From NCBI GenBank assembly GCA_029582165.1, contig CM055871.1, positions 6,765,501-6,829,500 of the forward strand: a DNA stretch of 64,000 nt. Reading direction: 5' to 3'. The stretch's first letter is position 1, and every line of letters starts with the position of its first letter. Below, one piece after another: positions 46,985 through 59,848 of the stretch. The DNA comes from Portulaca oleracea. Taxonomy: Eukaryota > Streptophyta > Magnoliopsida > Caryophyllales > Portulacaceae. The position numbers and the translations under genes were made by a program. Under the pieces are notes generated by a model, which saw only the letters and a program-made list of their open reading frames with translations, was not told the DNA's origin and made no database searches.

Positions 46985-47496
46985 GGTTATTGACCAAGAA
47001 GAATGGCCCATAAGCCTTATTGACACTTTGGTCTGCTCAGGACTTAGAAGTCCTAATTTTCATTAAAATGTGGGGCATACTTAGCTGACTCATCATCTCC
47101 CTCCTCTTCTCTCTCTACCAAAACAGGGGAAGGCAAAGTCTCTCACTTCTCTCTCTTCACTCCTCTCTGTCTCTCTCTTCGTTCATCCTCCCTCCCTCTC
47201 TCTCTCTCTCTCTCTCTCACATATGGAAATCCAGACGAAATCCCCAACCAAGAATCCCTAATTCTCTCTCTCATAGGGAGGGAGGGAGGGAGGATGAATG
47301 AAGAGAGAGAAAGAGAGGAGTGAAGAGAGAGAAGTGAGAGACTCTGTCTTCCCCTGTTTTGGTAGAAAGAGAAGAGGAGGGAGATGATGAGTCAGCTAAG
47401 CATGCCCCACATTTTAATGAAAATTAGGACTTCTAAGTCCTGAGCAGACCAAAGTGTCAATAAGGCTTATGGGCCGCCCTTCTTCGTCAATAACCC
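46985..47496. mobile_element. Long-TIR foldback element, MULE-like
   Basis: 512 bp whose two arms (about 46985-47200 and 47276-47496) are near-perfect inverted repeats around a 75-bp loop. The left tip is GGTTATTGAC and the right tip the complement of GGGTTATTGAC. A perfect 10-bp direct repeat, TTACTTCTTT, flanks it (46975-46984 and 47497-47506). Long terminal repeats with a 9-11-bp target duplication are diagnostic of Mutator-like elements. The inner parts of the arms are CT/GA-rich. No transposase. A transcript would fold into a hairpin of over 200 bp. Confidence 0.85.
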
Positions 47497-47506
47497 TTAC
47501 TTCTTT

Positions 47507-48189
47507 GCCAGAAGCCCTGATTCAGACAACTGTTTGTAACTTGCTTTTGAATTTGGACTCTTTTTCAAATGTCCCAAACCAAACGCTTGCTCATTGAAAT
47601 TTCTCACAACAATTTCCAATAACACTACAATCACATGCATCTGTCATTGGCACCTAGTCACGGTAAAATCATCTCTGGTGCATTGTACTACATTGCACTG
47701 GAGTTGTCCTACGAGATGCCTACCTTTTCTCTAAACTCGACTTGTGGTAACACTGCAAACTTGGATGGAGGCGACGAAAATTTCAATGCAACTATAGCAA
47801 GGTGAGAAATCTAGTATTCTGATTTTATCAGAAAACCCAATATTTTCGTAAAGGAAACATCTGTCTATATTATTTAAGGCACGAAATTATGAAATAAAGT
47901 AGATAATAGCAGTGGTTCTTATGAAATAAACATTTCACTGTCACATCATATATCATATATCATATATCATATATCGTATATTATATATATAATATATATT
48001 TCTGGATACAAAAGACGATAATAGAAATATGTGATTTTAAAGAGTGTATTTTTGTAATACTATATATTGGATATTTTACTTTTTTATTTAAGATTAATTT
48101 ATGCAAATTAATTAAGAATGAGTTACTATCAACAATAAATAACATTAACTAATAAAAAAATATAACTACCAAGTGCAAATGCAGTAGTT
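47507..48189. other. Intergenic DNA with AT microsatellite
   Basis: No gene. 47945-48000 consists of repeated ATCATATATC and TATATA words. The stretch ends at the oligo-T that marks the 3' end of the second LINE. Confidence 0.5.
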
Positions 48190-51100
48190 AATTTTTTTTT
48201 TTTTTGATAAAGGGTAATACAACAAACACTAGAAAGCCCTTCTCTCAAGGGATCTCCCTAGCGCATCCTCACTTACAATATGGGAAAGAACTCTATGAAA
48301 ACAAAAATTATAACAATAAGAAGAATCCACAAATAAACCGAATTTAGCTAGCCAATCTGCCGCAAGATTTCCTTCACGAAAGATATGATGCACCTCTACT
48401 TCTTCACATTCCTCCAAAAACACTTGAATATCTTTTACTATTTGTGCGATCTCCCAAGGAACCTTAGAGACACCCTTCATGGCATTAACAAGCACTAGAT
48501 TATCCCCTTAAATAATGACCCTGCGAAATCCACTGTCAACAGCTTCCCTAATCCCATTACGCATAGCAACGACTTCAGCAACTAACACTGAAGAACTCCC
48601 AAGATTGAAGGCGGCCATCCGAACAACCCGTCCTTGATCATTCCTTATTATAAAACCACCACCCGCACGATTATCACGCCTGGCTCCATCAGAATCGATT
48701 TTAACCCAACCTATAGAGGGCGGAGACCAAGATACCCATTTAGAATTTGTCTCAGCATGAGGGGTCCGTTTTATCACCCCCCCTAAAGAGTCAGTCAACC
48801 TCTCTCTAATTCTCCATTCAGCAGCAGCATGTTTAGCATGAAGTAACGTACTGCCAAGAGGAGTAGACTTTTGACTGAAAACCACCAGATTCTTTGTTTT
48901 CCATATACTCTACAACAAAGCGACAACCCTATCAATGACAGACCCTGCAAGCTGTCCCTTACAACGGTTGAAAAAAGATTCAAAGCCATCAGTTAAGTCT
49001 GGAGCGAAAGGAATCCACCCATGATGTTTAGCGGCTTGCCAAACGTCCACTGCATAGTCACAATGCAAAAGTAAGTGTTCCTCACTCTCAGGAGAGGAAT
49101 TACAAAGGGGACACGATGGAAGCGCATTCATCCCACGATAAGCTAGATGAACTTTAACAGGAAGAGCATCTTGAAACATTTGCTAAAGAAACACTTTCAA
49201 TTTAGGTTGAATGTTCAGCTTCCAAATCCATTTAAATTCCCAGACATTGTGAAAGTTAATTCCATCATGGGCTAGCCACGTAGCATATTTTGTTGAGAAT
49301 TCCCCATTACTAGTAAGACCCCAACATAAGGAATCTTCCAATTGATGAGCCGGCAGCGGAATTGATTTAATTGAATCCAACACCTCGGGGGTAACCACCG
49401 TAGATAAAAGCTCTAAATTCCAAGTTCTATCATCCTTGATAAAATGAGCAACACGCAAAGAAGTAGCTACTCGAGACACATCAGAAGCATGAAGTTTCGC
49501 CACAAGACTCGTATGGCCACACCAATTATCAAGCCAAAAATTTATTTTTTCACCATTACCAATTTGCCATCTTAGCCCTTTCGCAAGAATTGGTCTCACT
49601 TTCAAAAGTGATCTCCACGCCCAAGAATCTGTAGCATTAGGCTTAATAGCAAAAATGTCTTTATTTTTCACATACTTTGCGCGGATTTGATCCACCCAAA
49701 GTCCGTCGCCAAACAACACACGCCAAAGAAGTTTACAGAGGAAAGCTGTGTTCACCGCTTCAGTTTTCCTTAGATCCAATCCACCCAACACTTTCGGCCG
49801 ACATACCTTATCCCAAGCAACCATATGGAGGCCCTTATTAGAAGCTAGGTCCTTCCAAAAAAAAGTTCTACTAATTGAATCAATCTGGTTTTCCATACTT
49901 GTAGGGATCTTAAAGCATTGCAGAACATGAGAAGGAGTTGATTCAAGATGTGACTGGATCAACACAATCCGCCCTACTTTAGAAACATAGTTAGTCTTCC
50001 AAGGCTGTAATTGTGCTTGAGCATTAGCAATTAAGTACGCAAAAGTATCTTTGGACGGTCTTCCCTTAAACAGAGGACACCCCAGATATTTTCCAATTGC
50101 ATTTTGTTGACTTATACCAAAAGTTCCAGCCACCAATTGTTTATCTCTCAAGGTGGCATTTTTAGAGAAAATCATGGATGATTTATGAAAATTAACCAAC
50201 TGACCAGAACTCGAACAAAAATTATTTAAAATAGAATGTAGTCGGTGACAGTCTTCCTGTTTGATTCGACAAAATAACAAACTATCGTCTGCAAAGAAAA
50301 GACAAGGGAGTTTAGCCCCAGGAGGAGCGATTTTAACACCAATTCCACTATTTATTGACGAAGCCGCCCGAGATAAATCCGTGATAAGACCTTGCATACA
50401 CAACAAGAAAAGGTATGGCGAAAGTGGATCACCTTGACGAATATCCCTAGAAGGGGAGAAAAAACCAGTCGATTCGCCATTAATTATCGGCGAATATGAG
50501 ACAGTAGTCACACATTCCATGATCCATGTAATCCATAGGTCCGGAAACCCTAATTTGATCATTACTTCTTTAAGATAATCTCATTCTATCCTATCATAGG
50601 CCTTTTCCATATCCAATTTTAACGCGACCCAACTTTTCTTCCCTTTCATATTTTAAAATTTATTTAGAACTTCATGTGCAATTAGAATATTATCATGGAT
50701 CGAACAACCAGGAATGAACGCACTCTGTACTTGATGGATTAGTTTATCCAACACATTGCGCAATTGGTTAACCAACACTTTTGAAATAATCTTATACAAA
50801 CTATTACAGAGACTGATTGGCCTAAATTGACTAGTTGTTGCCGGACTTGCAACTTTAGGAATTAAAGCAATCAAAGTATGGTTTACTTGACGTAACAGTC
50901 TGCCATATTGGAAGAAGTGTTTTACCGCATCGGTTACCTCCTTACCAACTATACTCCAATGGTTTTGGAAAAAAGCAATTCCAAAACCATCCGGACCTGG
51001 CGATTTATACTTGTTTTGTTGAAAAACAGCCTGCCTAATTTCTTCCTCAGAAATTGGTTTAATCAACTGTTCACGGTCTTCCAGCGAAAGTTGTCGATCA

Positions 51101-52376
51101 ACATTAACCTCCAATCTCCTAGGGTGAGAGATGGCACTTTTAAAACGAGTCTGATAATCCTGTAGGAATTGATTCTTAATCAAATTCAAATCGTCAATCC
51201 AGATATTGTCCTCGACCTTTAACTTGGAAATATCATTCCTAGTTTTCCTTGTTTTCATCGTCAGGTGAAAAATTCTAGAACTACGATCGCCCTTCGTTAG
51301 CCAGTCTTTCCGAGCAAAGTGTCCCCAATACTTTTGATTGAAAAGATGCATCCGTTCCCTCTCTTTCAAAAGCCTATAGTGCCAACTATTAAGCCGGTTA
51401 TTGTTCGGATCATCAATCAAATGATTCTCCAGTTCCTGGAGTTTCTCCTCATTATGCTTTAGTTTAGTAGTAAAGTTCTGAAACGTATTTCAATGCCAAA
51501 CTTTTAGATCCTTTTTAATCCTTACAAGTTTCTAAGCAACTCGAAACATAGGTGACCCTCTTATAAAACTATGCCAATTTGTTCGCACAACCGAATGGAC
51601 TTTATCATAAGATGGCCAAGCATCCTGAAAACGAAAAGTCGTTCGTTTCCTGTCCCCCATCCTAGCTGTTGTTTCCAGTAAAACATAAGCATGATCAGAG
51701 CAAGTAAAAGGACCATGATTAACACGGTAATGTGGGAATAGATCTTCCCACTCATGGTTAAAAATAACTCTGTCCAATTTTTCATAGATTAAATGACCCT
51801 TGCACACTCTTTTCCAAGTAACCCACAACTGAGGCATCAGAACAGCCTGAATTAAGAAGAAATCTATTCAACCGAAAATACTTATGATGATTGAAAATAG
51901 TTCCACCCACTTTCTCAGAAGCATTTAATAATTCATTAAAGTCCCCAATAAGACACCAAGGGCCATTAACTGTTCGGGAAAGATTATATAGCTTATCCCA
52001 AAAAACATCCTTGTCCGTTTCCTGAGCAGGCCCGTAGCAAGCCGTAAGGAAAAATTCAGATTGAGATATTTTGTCGTAAACAAGACAATGGAAAAATCGA
52101 TCATCCTTAACACACACTTGCAAGTGAACCGTACTAGGATTCCATACACACCACAGACCCCCAGAATGGTTAACTGGGCTTATGAACTCATAGCATGGAA
52201 CTCCTAGTTTCCTAAGAATACCCTGTGCATTCACATCAGAAACCATAGTTTCTAGGAGAAACATAATATCCAGATTCAGAGTATGTTTAAAAATTTTTAA
52301 TTCATTCAAGAGACCTACTTTCTTCGCCCCTTGAACATTCCAACAAAGAATTTTCATTCGATTAAAATAATACCAA
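48190..52376 (-). mobile_element. LINE (L1-like) ORF2 pseudogene
   Basis: Reads leftwards from the start of ORF2 at 52353 to an oligo-A end (T run at about 48193-48206). In order: endonuclease (MKILCWNVQGAKK, then GDFNELL), RT (AFIPGCSIHDNILIAHEV, RQGDPLSPYLF, FFADDSLLF), zf-RVT (CPLCNSSPESEEHLLLHC) and RNase H (GWVKIDSDGARR, AEVVAMRNGIREA, HIFREGNLAADWLAKFG). From 51837 to the final stop at 48229 it is one reading frame broken only by seven nonsense codons (at 51532, 51490, 50653, 50581, 49183, 48910 and 48508). One frameshift near 51830 separates the endonuclease part. Such proteins nick the target and copy RNA at the nick; this copy cannot make them. Confidence 0.9.
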
Positions 52377-52381
52377 TAGTG

Positions 52382-53625
52382 TAACACCCCTCTTCCCTAA
52401 TCAGTGGAATTACATCGCCAGGGCCTTTGTTAAAGCCCTTAAGGCTAATTTAACAGGAAACCATAATCCTTCTCATTTTTTTTTAGCTTGGGAAAATTTC
52501 GGCAGAGTTTCCTTCGTAATAGGGGCTAAACCAAAATACAAGTAGTCATTTAAACCTGCAAAATATGATATAACAACACTTTTGTACAACAGGGCCACAC
52601 GCCCGGGCTACACGCTCCTTTCCAAACCAACACCCAAAATACAGGTCACCCGATCAATTTACATGCAACATACACAACACTTATTTATATACATAACAAG
52701 GTTCCCTGCTCCTCCCATGCGTACACTTGGCCCTCAAAACATGAACAGCTTACTTACTTTTCAGTTGTCACCTGAAGAACCTGGAAAAGGGGGAAAGTGG
52801 GGGTATGAGCAACCATGCGCTCAGTGGATAACCCGCCTCCAAAACAAGACCAGTGCACTTAAGTATCATAATAATACATCAAGACATGTAAATATTTAAT
52901 ACATGTATTACCAAAGCTTAGCCTGTAGGGCGGGTAACTTGTTCTTAGGTTCACGCGCAGGAGCTAACGATTAAACATGAGTTCTCATCACATATGTTCT
53001 TTTCTAGACTGACTACAAGTCTTTGAAGAATTAAACAGCAACATGTAAAACACCACAAAGGGAAAGAAATTTGATACAGGGACCTCGTAAATGGAAAAAC
53101 GCCCCTTGCAACTTTGAACAACCAAAGTATTTTGTTCGCCCCTTTTTTTTTGCAATAGTTAGCAAAGCAAAGTAAAAGATTTTTTTTCCCTTCCTCTTTT
53201 TTTTTTTTTTTGATAAAAACTCATACCAAGGGCATAGGGTACTTTCAGCACTTTTCCAGTCGGGGTCGGATTCCCCCTTAAGACAGTTAGTTTAACTTCC
53301 CGGGAGTTCTAACGTCAATGGACTTTATATACCATGCCGGTACAGGTGTAACCCCGGCTTTCCAATTAGTCCATAATACCTAGTGCAATACACCTAGCCC
53401 AAAACCAATTCAAACCGCTTTGCAAATCGAATAAGTAGTGTACCCCTTTCCATTCAATTCCAAGATAACAACTTTCAAACAATTTTCCACCTCTTTGAAC
53501 TCGTTTAGAAATCGACCTTTGGCAATCAGATTATTAATTAATATACATAATTTTTTTTGGAAATCAAACTTTATCAAATAAGAACTGAAACCCCTTGTCA
53601 AACAGAGACTTAATATCAAGGATAC

Positions 53626-53682
<57 letters not shown>

Positions 53683-54712
53683 TTTCAAATTACAAACCCT
53701 TTTCAAAATAAAAACTCGGTTCCTTGGTTGCCAAACCGAGTAGTACTGGACATAGGCAAAAAAGAAATCAACTTATTTTAGTTTGCAAACATAAACCTCT
53801 ACATAACCCACAAGTATTTGACTACATAAGAACAACCAGGCAACCTATAGTAACAATTTATACACACAAAACCGATCAATCAAGCACATATGATTTCTAT
53901 GCTAACAAGTTAATATCTAGCCACGGAAACGGTATTCCCAAAAAGAAAGGTTACTCTTGCTACTACTTACTTTCATAAATTCAATACCCCTTTTTTCCAT
54001 CCAACAGGGTAAACTGTTCTTCAATCTCCCTCCAACTGTCATTATCTCACCAACAACCCCGACACTCATAGTTCGGACCCAAAGTTCACCAACTACTAAC
54101 TTGGTTTCAATATCAATCCCAACCATCCTAAGTCAACTAGGCTTTAAAAGAATTTTAAGAAAATAGTAATAGGTAGGATTAGAGTTACCCACCTTGAAGA
54201 GTAGGGTCGTTTCCCGTATTCAGCCCTAACTGTCGCCGTTGACTGAGTTCTACTAATAATGAAGAAGGAAGGAAGAGAATGACATGGTGGTACTTTAGTT
54301 ACTACCCACCGTTGAGAGAGAGACGGAACAAGAAGCAGGAGGTGGGTTTGGTTTGGGTAGCCACGCCTTCAAGGAAAGAGAAAAAGGGGAAGGAGTTGTA
54401 AATTGGAAACAATCAGGGGGCATTCGGTGCTCCTGATTGTTTTCTAATTTCAATTCCTCCCTTTTCCTTCTTCTTTTCTTTTTGGGAAAAAAGAACCTAA
54501 TTAACCTAATCACAACTACCCACTAACTCTTAACCAAGGTTGATTAGTACTCTAATCCCATTTAATTTCTAAATTAACACATTTTAATACAATCACACAT
54601 AATAGTCAAATAAATTGCATAAGGGATCGAGGAAAACTCTAACTACACAATTAAGAACAATAATTAGGGTAATTAGTCTAAATAAAAAATATTTAAAAAC
54701 CCGGGTCTTACA
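52382..54712 (-). mobile_element. Solo LTR, gypsy-like, inserted at the 5' side of the second LINE
   Basis: 2,331 bp. On this strand it starts TGTAACACCCC and ends GGGTCTTACA, with a perfect 5-bp target duplication AATAG (52377-52381 and 54713-54717). Read on the minus strand it runs TGTAAGACCCGGG to GGGGTGTTACA, the usual style of Ty3/gypsy LTR ends, hence the minus orientation. It carries an ATA microsatellite (about 53626-53681). No coding region; small open frames inside are fortuitous. Confidence 0.85.
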
Positions 54713-54717
54713 AATAG

Positions 54718-55105
54718 AGACCTCCGCGGTCAACAAACTCCATTCCTCATGACCTCCACGGTCAACTAATAGACCTCCGCGGTAAAAAAAACAATACAAA
54801 GGAAAAATACAACCAAGTACAACAAAGGACACGCAAGGAAGATAAAAAAAACCTTGGACCAAGATAATTTGTACAATAACAACCCAGTTTAGTATATAAA
54901 AATGTATAAAAAAAAAGCGCCAAACTCCACTTGCCACCGGATAGCCGAACCCACCCAAGCCTTTTGAACCAACGCGAAAATCACCCCGCTTAGTGAAACT
55001 GCACAAAAAGGTCCGCTGCAAAAGAAACTCAACTGATACATGGTTATCCAAAAGGATTCGTACAGGTAGACATCCACCAAATAAACACCAAGCAGAATAA
55101 AAACT
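54718..55105 (-). other. Probable 5' continuation of the second LINE
   Basis: It lies between the solo LTR duplication and the copia element, so by position it is the LINE sequence upstream of ORF2. It contains four CCTCCGCGGTCAA-like words (54720-54785). ORF1 motifs such as a zinc knuckle were not found. Confidence 0.4.
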
Positions 55106-55677
55106 TGTTAGAGAAAAGTGAGTAGCAAGGTAACAGCGGAAGCGAATAATAGAATCGAAAACGAGATGACGGATATTACGACAAAATTTAGGAACGAAAA
55201 ATAAGCGATAAAATCAAACACCAGAATTACGTGGGAAACCGAAGAACTCGGAGAAAAACTCACGGACGGCATGACAGTAAAATAATCCACTATGAGAAAG
55301 GAGGAGTACAACCTGATCACTATCACAGGGTGTGATACGATCCACAAAGGAGATTACAATAACAATCTCTCAACACTCAACTCACAATCTCTCAGGATAC
55401 ACTGGGGAAAATATTGGTGAGACCCCTTTCTCTCTCAATATTTTCTCTCTCTCTAGCTCTCTGTGTTTACCGATGTGTTTTGGTGGAGAAACATGTACCC
55501 TATTTATAGGGAAAACTCCCTATAACCTAACTTGACTCCCACTCCGATTAGATTTAGAATCTAATACAATTAGGAAACCTAACATAATAAGAAAACCTAA
55601 ATAATGTCCTAATACAATTAGGAAACAAATAATTGTGGGATCAAGAGATTTGGTGATTTTAGGACACTTTCCTAACA
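55106..55677 (-). repeat. 3' LTR of the copia element
   Basis: 572 bp with TGTTAG/CTAACA tips. A purine-rich AAGCTGGAG lies just inside (minus strand, about 55689-55681) and is the likely polypurine tract. Confidence 0.9.
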
Positions 55678-55843
55678 AACTCCAGCTTGGACTAAAATCA
55701 ACGAATCATCGGTCCAGATAAACATCTTGACTGTCGCCATCAACACGCCCCTCCGCAGGGCGTGGCCCCGCAGGGCTCTCACATGCTTAGAACACCAACT
55801 AAGTCCAAACAATGTTCGAACTTAGCTATAGATAGAGGCTTGG

Positions 55844-57718
55844 TTAACATGTCTGCAGGATTATCAGAACCACGATCTCTCCTGCAGCAACTGTATCTCT
55901 GATGAAGTGATACCTAACGCTTATATGCTTGGTCTTCGAATGATAAGTGTCATTCTTTGTCATATGTATAGCACTCTGACTGTCTGAATAAACCACAGTC
56001 TCGCCCTGTGGTACTCCAAGCTCCATGACCAATCCCCTCAACCAGACGACCTCCTTCACTCCTTCCGTTGCAGCAATATATTCAGCCTCTGTAGTAGATA
56101 GGGCTGCTATAGATTGAAGTGAAGCTTTCCAAGATATTGCTCCTCCATACATGACGAACACATACCCTGAAATTGAGCGTCTCCTATCCAGATCTCCACC
56201 ATAATCAGCATCAACATAACCTGCAACATCAGACGTTGCAGCACTACCTCTATCATACAAGATGCCCTTTCTCCAAAGTACCCTTCACATAGCGAAGGAT
56301 CCACTTCACTCCTTCCCAATGCACCTTCCCTAGATTCTGCATGTATCTACTCACCACACTAGCTGCATGGGACAGGTCAGGTCTAGTGCATAGCATAGCA
56401 TACATCAAACTACTAACTGCACTAGCATAGGGAATATTAGACATCCTCCTTACCTCCAAATCAGATTTAGGAAAGTTCTCACCAGACAACTTGAAGTGTG
56501 TAGCTAAGGGAGTTGAAACTGCTTTACAGTTCCTCATGTTAAACCTGTCCACCACCTTCTCTAAATATTTCTTCTGAGACAAGAACAACTTCCCTGCCTT
56601 TCTATCTCTTTAGATCTCCATACCCAAAATCTTCTTCGGCGCTTCGAGGTCTTTCATCTCAAACTCTTGGTTGAGTTGAGATTTCAGCTTCTTTATAAGT
56701 GACATGTCCCTGGAGGCAATCAACATGTCATCAGCATACAATAATAAATAAAAGACCTTTCTTCAAATTGTCTGTAGTACACACAGTTGTCATAGTGGCT
56801 TCTTGTGTACCCTTGCCCTATCATAAAGGTATCAAACCTTTTGTACCACTGTCTGGGTGCCTGTTTAAGTCCATACAAGGACTTCCTCAATCTGCATACC
56901 TGTTCCTGTTTACCAGAAACGATGAAACCCTCTGGTTGCCTCATATATATTTCCTCCTCCAACTCGCCATGGAGGAAAGCTGTCTTGACATCAAGTTGCT
57001 CCAACTCCAAATCAAATAGAGCAACAAAGGCTAGCAAGGTGCGGATCGACGTATGCCTCACGACTGGCGAGAATACTTCGTTGTAGTCGATTCCTTCTTT
57101 CTAGTTGCAACCCCTTACCACTAATCTGGCCTTCCACCTTGCACTTTCTACACCAGGGATACCTTCCTTTCTTTTGTACACCCACTTCGCAGTAAGAGCT
57201 CGTCGCCCTTTAGGCAACTCACATAGCTCCCATGTATGATTTTTCTGCAGACTCTCCATCTCCTCTTGCATAGCTCCTATCCAGTTTGAGGCATTCGGAC
57301 AAGAGATGGCCTCCTGATAGGTAGAAGGTTCAGCACCTTCAGGAGTCTCCTCTGCAACACTCAGCGCATAAGCAATCATAGCATCATCTTCTTCAGTATA
57401 TCGCGCTGGTCTCCTGATCTCCCTCCTAGGACGATCTCTAGCAATGCATGGTTGTTCCTCCACCTGAGGAACATTCGTCTCAATCTCAGGCTCATCAACC
57501 TGAGTTGGTTCAGGAGCATCAGTAGTTTGCTCCTGATTGCAGGTTCCAGCAGCTCCACCTTGAGCCTGCTCCACCTCGAACACCATTCTTCCTGCATCCT
57601 TTTCCTGATTTCCTGCATCATCAGAAGTACCGGTAGATTCCATTCCAGATAACATAGCAGTTTCATTAAAGGTTACATCTCTAGACTGAATAACTTTCAT
57701 CAAATCAGAACACCACAT
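55844..57718 (-). pseudogene. Copia reverse transcriptase and RNase H, broken
   Basis: RT: TAKWVYKRKEG and ARLVVRGCN, then a TAG at 57101 where relatives have Gln (the same frame resumes). Next come LDVKTAFLHGELEEEIYM and KSLYGLKQAPRQWYKRF. The catalytic YADDM is present only in the neighbouring frame because of a frameshift near 56730. The connection region (KKYLEKVVDRFNMRNCK, PYASAVSSLMYAM) spans 56588-56253. RNase H (56260-55844) shows YVDADYGGDLDRRRSISGYV and TEAEYIAATEGVKEVVWLR, with DSQSAI. Confidence 0.85.
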
Positions 57719-57747
57719 TCTATATCCCTTAGACTCAGACCCGTAAC

Positions 57748-58615
57748 CTAGAAATATGCATTTAATAGCCTGGGAGACAGCTTCCCATCATTCACATGGA
57801 CATATACAGGACATCCAAAAATTCTCAAATTAGAATAATTAACTGGATTACCTGTCCATACTTCCTCTGGAATCTGGTATTCGATAGAGGCATGAGGTGA
57901 TCTGTTCAGCAGGTAACAGGCAGTAGATATCACCTCTGCCCAGAACGATTTGTTCTTCCAAAGCCCTGCATTCGAGAGCATGCATCGGGCTTTCTCCAGG
58001 AGTGTCCTGTTGATTCTCTCGGCTACCCCGTTTTGCTGAGGCTTACCCACCAAGGTTCGATGCCTCGCAATCCCATGCTCCTCGCAGAATTCAGTAAATT
58101 CAAAATCAACAAACTCCAACCCATTGTCAGTCCTGAGTTTCTTGATTTTCCTGCCTGTCTGGTTCTCCAACAAAGCTTTGAACTTCTTGAAATATGAGAA
58201 TGTCTCATTCTTGTGCCGCAGAAAATAAACCCAAGTCTTCCTCGAGAAGTCATCCACGAATGTCAACATGTAGCTTGCCACCCAGTGATGGCACTCTAGC
58301 AGGACCCCACAAATCTGAATGAATATAATCAAGGATCCCTGCTGTTGTATGTTTAGTCCTTGAAAAGCTAACCCTCTTCGCTTTCAGTAGACAGTGATCG
58401 CAAAACTCCAACTTGCCGATCTTTGCGCTTCAAGGTATCCCTTCGCTCAACATTGACATTCTCTTCGCCATGTGGCCTAGTCTCATGTGCCACGATTTTG
58501 TCTTTTCGGACTCATAAAGATTTAGGATTGCCGCTGCATCCACATTGTAGATCCCTGCAGGATGTATAGACTGCCCTTCCTGATTCCCTTCATAAGAACC
58601 ATGGAACCCCTGCAC
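57748..58615 (-). pseudogene. Copia pre-integrase and integrase, frameshifted
   Basis: The pre-integrase part (SWHMRLGHMAKRMSMLSEG, 58615-58430) carries one HxxxH half of the zinc site. The integrase core (58332-57748) shows FVDDFSRKTWVYFL, LRTDNGLEF and QQNGVAERINRTLLEKAR; with the first aspartate in the FVDDFSRK segment, the D-D-E triad looks preserved. The reading frame shifts between the two parts near 58430-58340. Confidence 0.85.
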
Positions 58616-59831
58616 ACTTTCAAAACACCATCTTCTCCTTTGTACCTGCAGCCGTTAGCTTCAAGAGTACCCAAAGAAATTAAATTTCGAGTCATGTTAG
58701 GGATATGACGAACCTCCTTGAGAGTTCTAACGATGCCATCATGAGTCTTGATTTTGATGCTACTGATTCCTGCAACCTTGCAGGCTGTGTCGTTACCCAT
58801 GACTACGACCCCGGTGTCAACACTCTCATAAGACTCGAACCAGTCCTTATGAGGACACATATGATAGGTGCACCCTGTGTCAAGAACCCACTCATCTCTA
58901 GCTATCCTACTCGATGTGGTAGCCAAGGCATCATCCGTAACTACAAACCCATCACCATCTGACTCGGACTCTACGCAGTTTGAGGTACCAGGTTTGGTGT
59001 GATTATCCTTACTCTCCTGTTTCTGGTCTCTCTGTTTTGCCCAACAGTCTCTCTCTATATGCCCCATCTTACTACAGTAGTTACACTTCTTATTCTTGCT
59101 AGGATTCCTAGACTTTGAACGGTGTTTAGACCTCCCTCTAGACCCGTTTCCATGCTCAGATTTCTACCCCTTACAACCATAGCATCACCACCCTGGTCAT
59201 CACCATCGGTATCAAGTTTCTCCTTAGACAGTAAACTAGCCTTTACTTCACTAAGGTTAAGGTCACCACGATTCCCATACAACATGATTTCCTTAAATTG
59301 TTTATGTGATGCAGGTAGGGACAGAATTAAATGAAAAGCGTTATCCTCATCAGTGTGTTTTATATCCATTGATTCCAATTCAGTAATAATAGAATCAAAT
59401 TCACTAAGATGTGCCTGAATAGAAGTACCTTGGGGCATCTTCAGCCTGTAGAATTTCTCCTTCATTCGGTACTTGTTTGCACGACTCTTCGACATGTACA
59501 GCTCTTCCAGTTTGGTCCAGAGCTCCCGAGGTTTCTCGATATGCATCACCTCTCTCTGAATGTGCTCCGCCAAGCACAACTGAATCCCTGCCAGAGTCTT
59601 ATCTTCAAGCTTCTTCCACTCCCTTAGAGTCAGATTCCCCTTGATATCCTTCTGGAGTTTTTTGAATTCATCATCGCTCATTGTCGCATCAGTCTTCGTG
59701 TCGGGATACTCAATCACATCCCATAACCCGTGCTGAATCAGGACCGCCTTCATCTGCAGTCTCCACATAGTAAAACTCCTCGTTCCATCAAATTTTGGAA
59801 TATTGCACTTCATGATTGAAGCCATCTCCAC
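58522..59831 (-). pseudogene. gag: Copia gag and protease, frameshifted
   Basis: Gag begins MEMASIMKCNIPKFDG (59831) with the UBN2-type capsid region (YRMKEKFYRLKM, FHLILSLPASHKQF). The frame is lost near 59165, and the nucleocapsid zinc knuckle CNYCSKMGHIERDC (CX2CX4HX4C, about 59091-59050) lies in the next frame. It continues into the aspartic protease with WVLDTGCTYHMCP, catalytic DTG intact. That frame ends at 58522; the pre-integrase domain starts in another. Confidence 0.85.
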
Positions 59832-59835
59832 CTTG

Positions 59836-59847
59836 CTCTGATACCAC
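59836..59847 (-). other. Primer-binding site of the copia element
   Basis: TGGTATCAGAGC on the minus strand, directly inside the 5' LTR; complement of the initiator methionine tRNA end. It fixes the leftward orientation. Confidence 0.9.
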
Positions 59848-59848
59848 T

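Noticed and set aside
53626..53681. Poly-Tyr protein frame in 53410-53706
   Set aside because: Produced by an ATA trinucleotide microsatellite inside the solo LTR.
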